In this document: piece after piece, positions 47,181-57,839 of the stretch
How the letters are laid out: each line of letters opens with the position of its first letter
Position numbering within the stretch: position 1 is the stretch's first letter
NCBI RefSeq assembly: GCF_000276665.1
Contig: NW_004955404.1
Coordinates: forward strand, 32,053,323 to 32,117,322
Direction of reading: 5' to 3'
DNA: 64,000 nucleotides
DNA from: Chinchilla lanigera
Lineage: Eukaryota > Chordata > Mammalia > Rodentia > Chinchillidae
Made by a program: the position numbers and the translations under genes
The notes under the pieces: generated by a model
The model's database searches: none
Told to the model about the DNA's origin: nothing
What the model saw: the letters and a program-made list of their open reading frames with translations, nothing else

Positions 47181-48707
47181 TTTGTGTTATCCATTAAGAT
47201 TTTAATGTGGTTTTCCTAACATGACAAAAGCTTCCTGTTTATCAAAGGACCAAGTTTAAAACAACAACAAAAAAACCCAAAATTAAGAATATGACCCAAG
47301 AAACTCTGAGGATTTTACATTGTAATTTACAAAAAAGCAACTTTTGGACTATGTACTTCCTTGAATTTTGTAAAAATTAATTAATAAATTACTTTGCCAG
47401 TCTCCAAAAGGGAATGAACTATGTGAACTCAAAGGTACTGAAATCTAGCAGAAGTCCAAGGAACTGCAGAATACAATTTAGAAGGACAGAGCTGCCTTCT
47501 AGTAAAGCATAGCTAAATATGTGAACACATAAAACTTGAGGTGAATAAGAACAGCTCAGTTTTAAGAGAAATTTAGGGTGATTGCTTGATGTTTCCTTTG
47601 TTTGGTACTAAAAAATATTTCCAAGATGCAAGTCACCTACTAGTTTATTAACCAAATATATATATTACAAGGTTAGTAAGTGAAAAAAGGCACAAAGAAT
47701 TTTTAAAGCTGCCTCGTATAACTCGTGACAACTCATACATGTGGTAGGAGCAAAGAGCTGTTGTTTTCCAATGAGCATTCTCCATTCTAGAATTCAGTGG
47801 AGATCCCTCCCAGCAAAAAGAAAACAAAACATAAAACTATGAGGATTAAAAAGACTCCCTTATCTAACCCTTAAAAATTCTCAAACTATTGCTCAACTAC
47901 ATTTGATACACTTTCCTGAAGCACTTATGGATGATACAATTCCATTATGCAAATTATTTTGTTGCAGTATTTATTTTATAAAGCAGCCAGAGGCTAAAAT
48001 TCCCCACTGAGCCTTATTCTTTAGTCTCCCAGAGAGACTCTACATCCCATGAAATGCCAGGCCATGAAAGACTATTTTGGCTGTGATTTGCATGGAATGG
48101 GAGATGAATGTGGAATAAATATTCAATGAGGGTCCAGGGGGAGTGGACATAACTCTGAAAATATATCTATTGATCCACAGGGCTCATCATTGTGTAGTTG
48201 ATCATTGAACTGCTTTCCTGTGTGAAGAGACTGTTCTTAAAATAAGTGAATGTTTTTTATTATCTCAAACACTGTGCAGCTACTTCTACTAAGAACCTGT
48301 TAAGTTCATGTATAGTGAACTTTCTCATGGCTGTATGGAGAGGGGTATTACTGCACAAACAGACATGACTTTATGGTTTCAGTGATTGCTTTTGTATGTA
48401 CAGAAGCTGAGGAAACACAAAGGCAAATAGACTTTGTGTCTATACATTGGTTTTTGTTGTTTTTGTGCTATGTGTGCTGACTTATTGAATTAGGAGAATT
48501 TGTAACTATATATCTGACACAGGCTATATTTTGTATATAAATACTGCAAATCAACTGTGAAAGCCTTTTATACACCTCTGCTAAGCTAGCATAATGACGA
48601 CTTTGTCATTCCCCTTCATTAATATCTCATAATATAGTGTCTATGGTGCTACCGTTGACTTATTGGATGTATTTTATATGTCTGCATAGCTAATTATAAT
48701 GCAGGAT
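47181..48707. other. unassigned low-repeat sequence
   Basis: No gene or clear repeat is visible. A complex stretch around 47990-48130 contains 'GGCTGTGATTTGCATGGAAT' and is not obviously repetitive. Confidence 0.4.
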
Positions 48708-49030
48708 TGTCTTAGTTACTCTTTTTGTTGCTGAGACCAAATACCCAGCACCTACAAGTTAAGGGAGGAAAGGTTTATTTAGCTCATAATTTGTAGAACT
48801 GAATATACTCCATAATGGGCTGGCTCCAAGGCAGGCTGGCTAGGCAGAGAGGCATCACAGAGAAGAAACAATTCATGTCAGGCAGAAGACAACAAAAGCA
48901 AGCAAGCAACTTTTTTGGTACCTTTTATACTCTTTATAGGTTACTGGGATTAAGATGGTACCAAACCAATCAGAGGCCTGATTTAGTAAGCACGCACCCT
49001 TAATCCTAGCAAAAATTTTAAGGAAGTTTT
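48708..49030 (-). repeat. MaLR LTR, antisense
   Basis: The left end 'TGTCTTAGTTACTCTTTTTG' is the reverse complement of the MaLR terminus AGTAACTAAGACA. It is followed by 'GAGGAAAGGTTTATTTAGC', the antisense of the polyadenylation region, and 'GGCTGGCTCCAAGGCAGGCT'. The 5' end of the LTR is not clear. Confidence 0.7.
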
Positions 49031-49096
49031 TGTTATGATTGCAATATTATGACTACTGCAAACATAAAGTTAGTGATAACCAGCTAGACAATTCTT

Positions 49097-49236
49097 TTTT
49101 TTATTTTTACTTTTCTAACAAGGTGTCACTACATAGTTCAGGCTGGCCTAGAACTTATTATGTAGCGCAAACTGACCGCAAATTCACAGTAAACCTCCCA
49201 AGTGCTGGATTACAGGTATGTGCCACCATGCCTAAC
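49097..49236 (-). repeat. B1 SINE, antisense
   Basis: The plus strand starts with a T-rich tail, then 'AGTTCAGGCTGGCCTAGAAC', 'AAACCTCCCAAGTGCTGGAT' and 'ACAGGTATGTGCCACCATGC', the antisense of a full B1. Flanks 'CTAGACAATTCTT' (49084-49096) and 'CTAGACAGCTCTT' (49237-49249) match at 11 of 13 bases. Confidence 0.92.
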
Positions 49237-49834
49237 CTAGACAGCTCTTACAGCTATAGAAAAATGTAAGTAAAAATGGGCTGTTAGACTGTTTCTTCAA
49301 CCTGATTGATATAAGACAAAGGTGTCTTATACTAGAAACACAGTTAAGTAAAACTTTATAAGTTAACTGCCTTACAAGAGAATTCTTCATGAGTTTTCTA
49401 GTTGTGGATTCTTTTTCTGTTAGGAAAACTACTGTGTAAATTTATGATTTCACAGATACTCTGTGTCATCTTTTTGTTTTTCTACAATATTTAATGTTTC
49501 ATGAAAATACCATTTAAGATGTGTTCACATTATTTTGAGGGATGATGGTTTTATTTGAAAATTCTACTTTTATTTTAGGATATTTTCCAGGCTTGATTAG
49601 GCCACTTCTAGAGCCTCATGCACCAATACATTTAGTTGAACTGGAATCACCCTCATTTCTGTACAGCATTTAAATTACCACTTACGATGAAGATGTTAGT
49701 TTGACACATGGCACTCTTAGTCACACTATAATTGTCAGGTAATGCTGAAAGGATGAAATGCTACATCTGTAGTGAAAAATAACTTTTCATATATAGGTCT
49801 AAGTCATTAACTGGGATGTTTTATTATTCCAATA

Positions 49835-49950
49835 ACTGTTAACATTAACCTATACGAGGTAGAGGGTGACTGTCGTAGTCTCATTTCCCAGTGAAGAAAC
49901 TGGGATCAAGGGAAGCTTGAGGCATGAGAGAGCCCCTGACCAAGTTGCAT
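49835..49950 (+). repeat. MIR SINE
   Basis: The phrases 'CCTATACGAGGTAGAGGGTG', 'TCTCATTTCCCAGTGAAGAA' and 'ACTGGGATCAAGGGAAGCTT' follow the MIR core and are followed by 'GACCAAGTTGCATAATGG'. Confidence 0.6.
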
Positions 49951-50515
49951 AATGGGATAAATTGAATTTTTAAATATCAACTCCTTCTCTAGTTCTATTG
50001 GCAAACTATATTGGGTTGGCTTATGTGCTTCTTGCTCTTTTAACTTGAAATTAGCTACATGAGATAATTTGGAACGTTTTGGATACTACCAATAATTGCG
50101 TATACTCTATGCTTCCCCAACCCTACTAAAATTATGTTACACCACTTTCCTAACTAACATGCCTCTGCTTCGCTACCCTCCTCCATGGGAGACTGCCTCT
50201 TCTTCTTGCTCTCCCTCTCATTTCTCCGGAAGGGTAGGGGAAGTCACACAGGGACTTGTGAATGTCACTGTTGACCATTGTGAGGTTTGCTTGATTTTCC
50301 TTCTCTCCTCCTCTACTTCCTACTGTCTGGCAATGAATCTTCCAACTACCCTTTCCCTTGCGGCCCCTCTGGTGTTGTGCCACTGGCACAAGATGGTGGC
50401 TATTGGAATCCTATCCTCGCAAGCCCTCAGTACAAAGCCCCTTCTTTTGTCAAAGACAAAACTGCAAATGTGGTAATGCAGTGAAGAACTCCTATTTCAC
50501 CACCTTCAAGTTGCA
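49951..50515. other. unassigned sequence
   Basis: A 126-codon frame at 50096-50476 is the longest near here but shows no domain, and overlapping frames of similar size exist on both strands. A repeat origin is possible, but I cannot name one. Confidence 0.35.
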
Positions 50516-50519
50516 TGGT

Positions 50520-50700
50520 TAACGTCATGGACTTAGGAGGCTGAAGGAGTTCACTCCAATTCCAGCTTTTTTATTTGTTGTGAGACCTTAAAATATTTCT
50601 TAACCCACCTATATGCAATTTACTGTAAATATTAATAAAACTATACCTAGAACATAGGGCTGATGTGAGATTCAGTAATTTAAAATATTCTTGGAATACT
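50520..50700 (+). repeat. MIR SINE
   Basis: It starts 'CATGGACTTAGGAGGCTGAA' and has 'TTTGTTGTGAGACCTTAAAA' and 'AACATAGGGCTGATGTGAGA', the MIR order in decayed form. Confidence 0.55.
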
Positions 50701-51915
50701 CTATAGCATGTGGCTGTCACTCTAAATGTCAGTTTACTTCTCTAGTTGATGCAAATCAGTGGCACCTTGTGTTCCTAAAACCTCAAAATGATATTTCTGA
50801 AAACGGTTCTTTGCAGTTTTACCCACCCTCATTGCAATTTCATTTCTCACAAAGAGTCTATGAGGTCTGGATTGAAAGGCCACACGAATGAGAAGTGCCC
50901 CTCCACATTGCTCTTAGACAGCAGAATGTGACATTAATATTAAAGAAAGCTAGGAGGGCTCCTTCCAAATCATTCTTTCCCCAAACTTACCCATCCCCAT
51001 ATACTAATGCTTCTTAATGGAAAGAAATTCAACAGAATTAAAGACATATCTGAATTCAAAGGTGAGCAAGTTTAAGCTTATAGACAGGCAACCTTGTTCT
51101 ATTAGGAGAGCTTTCAGAAGGACAGATTTTCCCAATGAACATTTGCTCTGGGTTAAAAGAAAGCATTGTACAACTTCAGGCAGAAGTTCTATATATCTAA
51201 GCTTTTAGATATCAAATGTTTCAACAAGGAAGGTAGAATAGAATATAAATATAAATATTTGGAGAAAGTCAATGTACAACAGTTGGGAATGGTAAGACAC
51301 TGAAGACACTTAGGTAAGGCTCTTTGGAATCAGATGTTTCAACGAGGCAGGCACTGTAAACTAAATATTCTGAGAAAGGCAATGTCTTACCACTCCTCTC
51401 GCTTGCTCATCTTCTGTAGTATTTGTTTTACAGTTTCGCTAAGCAGTGCAACATCAGTCAACTTAGAAGAGTTGATCTCATAAAAATTGCACGCATTTTT
51501 TTTAGCAAAACTTCCTGCTAGCTAGCCTAATCTACAATATTGCCTGTTCAGGAAGAAAACATTTGCTTTCACAGATTAAATCAATATGTATGAAAGCCAC
51601 TACATCCAGTATGTTATACTGATTATTTCCTTTTCACTAAATCCTGCAGGTCGTGATAGGCAAAGATACAGACATCAACTGCTCTCCACCTGATGGCATA
51701 GTCACCCAATGTGCTAGGATGTGACTTACCAAATTAACATGGCTCCCTGGCGAGAATACTCAGTATTGTCCAAACGTTCCCTTTCCCCATCCCTTTTACA
51801 GTGCACTCACCTTTGAAGATAACGGTATCATCTGTGGACTTTGACCAATGTCTGAATTCATGTGTGACAGTTCAGGTCCCCTGGCACTTGAGCTTACCTC
51901 CTCAGGCTTCCTGTC
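50701..51915. other. unassigned sequence
   Basis: No gene or repeat is recognised. A partial local duplication ('GGAATCAGATGTTTCAAC' and 'AGATATCAAATGTTTCAAC', each followed by an AGGCA-like segment) lies at 51200-51390. Confidence 0.4.
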
Positions 51916-51919
51916 ACTT

Positions 51920-52325
51920 GCCTTAGCTCCCTGTGCTTGCACCAGCCTGAAAGACTTGTGGTTAATGGAGAGTGTCCTGCATTTTAATGGAGCTTCACCT
52001 TTGCACACACTGCTCTCTCCCTCTGCTGTGCCCTCTGCCTCTCCTTCACCTTCTTTTGCCTGATTTACTTCCATTCATCCATCAAATCTCATTTTCAGTA
52101 TCAGCTCTGCAGAACCCACCAGTTTGTGCTTAGCACTGACCCAGCACACTGTGCAGACCACATCACAGTATCTGTGACCCTGCAATATAAACCACTGCTT
52201 TTCTTTTCCCCACCAGAAGGTGAACTTCTTGAGGACAGAAACTGGGCCTTTTATAGCTATAGCCCTTGTGGCTACCATTAGGGTTATCGCATAGTGGTGT
52301 TCAGTGAATGTCAGAATGAATGGTG
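51920..52325 (+). repeat. L2 LINE 3' end
   Basis: The stretch follows the L2 tail in order: 'CCATTCATCCATCAAATCTC', 'GCAGAACCCACCAGTTTGTG', 'CCACCAGAAGGTGAACTTCT', 'TGAGGACAGAAACTGGGCC' and 'GTGTTCAGTGAATGTCAGAA', ending near GAATGAATGG. The frames at 51796-52074 and 51848-52063 lie in or next to this repeat. Confidence 0.72.
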
Positions 52326-52784
52326 AACAGGAGGAAAATTTACTTCCTTCTAACCCTTTGGATTGTTAGGCTGGTCTACAAATCAAATTGATATAAGGTA
52401 GATTGACAGGAAAAAAATCTAATTATGTGTGTGTGCACAGGAGTTCCACAAAAATATGAGGATCAAAGAATTGGCTAGTTAATTGAGAGCTATACAGCAC
52501 CCTGAGGTATAGAAAAAATAAGGGTGCTTATATAGTGTTCTGAGCTAGGGCATCTAGGGGAAGGGGAGGGAACACGAAGGAAGAAAATAAATGGGAATGA
52601 TGGCTGCCTTTTTATGCAGATAAAAGACAAGCCATAAATATTGGGTTTTACTAATTCACAAATTTAGAATTATGCAGATTTAAAAGAAAAGTGAATAAAG
52701 GTTTATGATGAAATATACATATTGACATGGGAAAAGATGAACTAAGAATTTGATTTATTTACTCATGCTTCTTTAGGTGCAATT

Positions 52785-53235
52785 CTCTATTTTTTAATTT
52801 TAAAGCAAAAAAAATACAAAATTTCAAGAAAAGACAATAGTAAATTAACAATGATTATTGCATTGCATCTTGTTATCTTCAAATTAGTTGCTCAGATTGC
52901 AAGATATAGAGAGAAATTAGGGAAACAACACTCTTCATAATAGAATAAAAAAAATGAAATACTTAAGAATCAAACTAACAAAGGAAGTAAAAGATCTGTA
53001 CATTGAAAATTATAGTACTTTAAAAAAGGAGATTGAAGAGGATATCAGAAAATGGAAAGATATCCCTTGCTCCTGGGTAGGAAGAACCAGCATTGTGAAA
53101 ATGATCATACTCCCAAAATTGTTATACAGATTTAATGCAACCCTAATAAAAAATACCATTAGCATATCTCACAGATCTAGAGAAAACATTCTTAAAATTC
53201 ATTTGGAAACAGAAGAGACCTCTCTTTCTTTATAA
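52785..53235 (-). repeat. 5'-inverted L1 with ORF2 fragment
   Basis: From about 52790 to 52912 the plus strand reads the antisense poly(A) tail and 3' UTR unit ('TTATTGCATTGCATCTTGTT', 'AATTAGTTGCTCAGATTGC'). From about 52913 it switches to sense ORF2 sequence, giving a 93-codon frame (52954-53235) with 'VKDLYIENYSTLKKEI', 'KWKDIPCSWVGR' and 'ILPKLLYRFNA', diagnostic of the region after the L1 reverse transcriptase. The order of antisense 3' end followed by flipped 5' piece is what a minus-strand insertion with twin-priming inversion gives. No clean target duplication was found. Confidence 0.82.
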
Positions 53236-53289
53236 AAGTACTAATTAACATTAGGAAAGTAATTGAGTTTTTCTTACTGTATTTTAATT

Positions 53290-53440
53290 TGAAGAATGAC
53301 CCTATAGCATAGTCATTTTATTATATCCATTTTTCAAATGGAGAAATTTGATGTCATGTAAATTAACGATCTTGCCTGAGGTTACAAAGTCATAAGCAGT
53401 AGAGTCAATATTCAAACTCTGGATCCAAATATCGAATGTC
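53290..53440 (+). repeat. MIR SINE
   Basis: 'CATTTTTCAAATGGAGAAAT', 'GATCTTGCCTGAGGTTACAA' and 'GTAGAGTCAATATTCAAACT' correspond to the MIR 'CCATTTTACAGATGAGGAAA...CTTGCCCAAGGTCACA' segment. Confidence 0.7.
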
Positions 53441-53554
53441 TTTTTGTTTTTTACTGAGAACATAACAATAATATTGAGGACCAAAATTCTCTATCAGAGA
53501 GCAGCAGATATATTAAACAACAATGCAGAATAAACACGTTTGTTCTAAAGAGCA

Positions 53555-53770
53555 TGAGCTCTGATACCTCAACCACCACAATACAGATCTAGGAGCAAAC
53601 ACTGCCTGGGGTAAGGCATCTACCCTGTCCTAGCTTTGCTTATCTCAATGTTAAATTACGTATATTAGTAACTGTCCTGAACAGGTTTTATGAGATTTGG
53701 AAATAATGTGTGTAATGTTCTTGGCATATGGCAGGCATTCCAAAAGCTACTACTATTGTCACTATAATCA
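53555..53770 (+). repeat. MIR SINE
   Basis: 'AGAGCATGAGCTCTGATACC', a decayed core, 'GTTTTATGAGATTTGGAAAT' and 'CTTGGCATATGGCAGGCATT' follow MIR order almost end to end. Confidence 0.68.
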
Positions 53771-56505
53771 GTGGCTTCAAAAGTGAGCTATACAGCACAG
53801 CACTGCACGAGAATGGTAACATTGAGGTAGAAGCTCATTAATGCTAAATATTACATAAACTTGTATGGGAAATGTTCATTCAAATTAAGAATATTGTTTT
53901 CATCCTGTTTCATATATTTTATTCTCCTTGGGTAAAGTGTATTTTACCTTTTGGAGCTCACTATTTGGTACAAATAGGGGGAAAAATTGAAAAACACCTT
54001 TCAAATAACATGAATGGGTAATGTCACAACACAGAGAACTTATAAAGCAAATTGATTACTGTGCATTTCCAGGTAATGTAAGCAACGCGGTAATTATTTG
54101 TCATCCTCTGAACATGCCAAAGCAGATGAAAACACATTGTAATTTGCACAGCCATTGGAAAGATCTTCAGCTCTGAACTGTGTGAGCTTGATGCTGCCAG
54201 CCCCCTGCAGTGGATACAATACCCAGTTACGTTTCAAAAAATTGGCAAGTTCAAGGCAACAAATTCCTGCATACTTGAGGCTGCTTTGCTGATTTTCTTT
54301 TAACTCCAACCTAAGTCAGGGCAAATTCCCCCACTGCAGAACAACATTGTGGCAACCAGGAAGGAGCTTTTCCCACCCTTCATCTTTCCATCTCTCCCTC
54401 GGACAAATCATCCTGCCCAGATTTCAAAGAAATCCCAGAGAGGCATTCTTTCTGTTATATCTCCAGGACTGCGGCCAGCGCAAATCAAGAAAATGGTTTC
54501 CAGGTGCAGACTGCCTCCTGTCTCCCCCGACACTTCAAAATCTGGCGATTATTCCAAGCTTTAATCTGGAGATGGACAATAGGGGGAACAGGAGGGTAAC
54601 CTTAGGATTCAAAAGCCATAGAAAATTATTTTGCCTTTTTCATTTTATAGGAGTCATGTCCATTCTCCAAACCATATCATGCAGCCCAGCATGATTAATT
54701 CTGTCTCTTTTGATAAGCTTCAGACCTCAAATAACTAGGGTACATTATCTGTACCATAGAAGGAGCCCTACAGAGAGAAGCTTTCACAAAAGTAGTTCTA
54801 ATCCAATGCTATTACTATCTCTCGGTAACTAGCTCCATTTTCACACAAAGATGTAATTGGTGGAAAAATTACTTACTTGTCACAATATTCCTGGATTTGC
54901 TAAATCCAAGTAATAGCATATAATTATTGATGAGGAAGCTCCTGAAGGGACATGTGTTTAGGGAATTTTTCTAGACATAATCATATTCACAATAATGTAC
55001 CAATATTTGGAGTGACACTTTTTAGAGTAAGTACCCTTAGCCTTGTTCTTCTGTTTTAGTTTTAACTATAATGATTTCCCCTACACCCAAACACCAGGAT
55101 ATGCATCTTATTGAACAGTACTTTTGTTCTGGAGGTTGTCTATATTCAGAGACACAATATCCACTTGCATTGTCAAAATAGAAAAAAATCAGATTTAATT
55201 CTGTAAAAATAAAGTATTTCAATCTATATTTTTATCGGTCAAGTGTAAATATTTCTTAAAGAAATTAATTTTGCTTGACATTGTATTATTATGTAAGCAT
55301 TACTCACTGAGTAGTAAGATTTGGGTCTTAAAAGGAAGCAAAGCTATATAAATCCAGTCCACATGAAGGACATGTTTCACACAAGGAGTTGAAAGTTTTC
55401 TGCTTTTGTTTGTGTATCAACTCCTCAAACTTGTGCAGAGTATGATTTGCATTATTTTTGGAACACAAACAGTCCATGCCTTTTTTCTTTTCTCTTGAGG
55501 TTCCTAGTTTTATTGTTAACTCTGACACATAACAAATACTTCTCCAGGGTCCTTGTAGTCAGGATATGCTGACATAGGTGTGGCTGACAGAGATGATGTG
55601 CACATTTGCAGGCTAGGTGTTCAAATTTCTCCTCTGTGTAATCTTTCCTCCCTTTCGCTTTCTCCCACCTAAGCAGAAAACACCAGAATTCTCTGAAGCC
55701 TTGGGAGAGAGTAAAGTCACCAGATGTAGGAATTCTGGGTAAGTGAATGGCAGAACGGAACAAATATCCCATGTACGCTGTGAAAAATAAGCAGATATGA
55801 TTCTGATTCACTTGGATTTGGGGACTGGTTGTTAGAACTCTTATTTTACCTTCCTAACATAAATATTGGTGCCCTAAAATGGACTTCTGCAGAAAAGCAA
55901 AATTTAGAATACATGGCATAGTGTTTGGGTGACAGACTGCAAGAAATCATTCAAAAGTCTGGAGACCTGTGCAGCCGCCTTTATACAATTGTAGGAGCTA
56001 CAATAACTGCAATTTAGGGCCATTTTTAAGGAGGCCATATGCCAGCTCAGCCTAAGCCTGGCAGGAATTAGCTGGGAAAAGTCAGAGTAAGTATGTGTTG
56101 CCCACTACTGGCTAAAGTCTCGTACAAATGCTATTGAATTTAAGTAAGAATTTTCTGGTTTATTTTTAGAAATTAAAAGAAATTAAACCCAGAAATTGAA
56201 TTATGAAGAAATGGAAAAGTCAACTGCTTCCTAGAATACAAACTGCTCATAATAAGAGTTAAAAATCTTTGCTCTTTGCTCCTTTATGGTTTGTTAAGAT
56301 TCAGGTATTGCTTTCCTACTCAAGCTGGATGGCCTCAAGGTATCCAAGAAATCAAGCTTGAAAATTATGCTTTAGAATAAACTTTGAGTGTAGTTAATGA
56401 CGCCTGAAAATGAATGATAACAAATAGATCAATAGGTTGCATTTTCTTTGAAGGAATTTTACTGTCAAAGAATTCACAAACATCATGGCAAAGGTTATTA
56501 ACTCT
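53771..56505. other. unassigned low-repeat sequence
   Basis: No gene is seen. The stretch 54060-54320 is complex, moderate in GC and free of recognisable repeats. Frames at 54347-54694 (plus) and 55452-55811 (minus) are over 110 codons but show no domain, and overlapping frames of similar size argue for chance. Confidence 0.4.
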
Positions 56506-56511
56506 CTAAAG

Positions 56512-56718
56512 CAGTGGTTTTCAACTGGGGACAATTTTGCTTTCCAGAAGACATTTGAAAATGTCAGAAGACACTTCTAAATATTGCAATTAGGAAAATA
56601 CTACTGACTTCCAGAGGGTAAAGACCAGAGTGCTACTAAATACCCTACAATACACAAGCAGTCCCCCATACAATAAATTCTACAGCCCAAAACACAGAGC
56701 CTTGGTTGAGAAACCCTA
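56512..56718 (+). mobile_element. MER5A-type hAT DNA transposon relic
   Basis: It begins 'CAGTGGTTTTCAACTGGGGA' and ends 'CTTGGTTGAGAAACCCTA', which are near-inverted termini. Between them lie 'TGAAAATGTCAGAAGACACT', 'GGGTAAAGACCAGAGTGCTA' and 'ATACCCTACAATACACAAG', the MER5A order. The 8-base flanks CTCTAAAG and ATCTAATA share only part, consistent with great age. Confidence 0.85.
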
Positions 56719-57839
56719 TCTAATACAACATTCAAGTCTCTGGGGATGGAGTTTTGTCAGTATTCCTACCCTATCCATAGCTGAAATCTCCTTGAGTCAG
56801 CTCAAGGTCACTGGGGTAACCTCTCTAGGTTCGGGAGGCTTCTGTCTGATGTAAGTGCAAGTTTAAGAGAACGTTTGTGTCTCTGGCTACCCACCACAGG
56901 CAGCTTGCTACTACTTCGTACTCATGCTAGGCTTGGAATGTGGAAGTTACAGTGCTCACATCTATTGGCACGGTCCTGACTTCTCGTTCAAACTCAGTGC
57001 AGGGCCATGGGCAAGAGCTGACAATGGGTACAGACTCATCTTCTGTCGGAAGCTCCAGAGATTCTGAACTCACATACACAAGCACAAGAAAAACTTGTTT
57101 GCATGGTCACTGTTTTCTGACCTTCCACTATCATAGAAAGAGTATTTGCTTCTCTGTTCTAGACAAGGGGAGAGAATTTTTGTGTCTCATGTCTTCTTGT
57201 GAAGAAGAGCATTGTTACCCTGATTTCAGTTTACACATTGCTTTGTGATAACAGCTTTCTGCTGGGTTAAAAAAATAAGATTTTGTGGACTACCAGACTT
57301 GTTTTTGTTGTAAGTGTGATGGAAATACTCTCTTGTGGCTTTCTACATTGTAAGCAAGAGCAGATGTCCCATGTGTTTTTTAATTCCTAAGAAATTCATT
57401 GTTATATTTTTACAATTTTTTTCACAACAGCCCACTATAGAGACACCGTGCATGCTTCAATCTCACTACATATTTTTACAAGCTCTGACTCTTTAATTTG
57501 CACTTGGTTCTTCTCTTTGGTGTTTCTTTTTCAAATGTTCAGTGAGTTTTGGGTCTTCATCTGTAATAATAACAAATGACAAAGTGCAGTGATGAGCTGG
57601 GTAGCTGGTCTGGATCTTCTGTCCCATTACTCTACTTTGCTGAAAGAAAAAGGATGAATAGATGGTATAGGCCAACTGCTGGCTCGTTTCTGTATCTTCC
57701 AAACTGTCCTTTGGGCCACAAGGAAACACGACTTTAAGCCTGGCTCAACAAAGGGCTATGGTGTTAACCCTTATTGTCCCACAAGCAGAAGAGTGGAGAC
57801 TATGTTCAGATAAGTCACAAAAGCCAGGAATAGAGGAGC
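56719..57839. other. unassigned sequence before provirus relic
   Basis: No repeat is recognised. A minus-strand frame of 78 codons (57493-57729) ends just upstream of the retroviral similarity. It is compositionally protein-like but I do not recognise it. The frame at 56940-57248 has no known motif. Confidence 0.35.

Noticed and set aside
50096..50476. 126-codon frame as a gene
   Set aside because: It shows no recognisable domain, and frames of comparable size overlap it on both strands. Chance or an unnamed repeat is more likely.
52954..53235. 93-codon frame as a host gene
   Set aside because: Its motifs are those of L1 ORF2, and it is part of an inverted, truncated L1.
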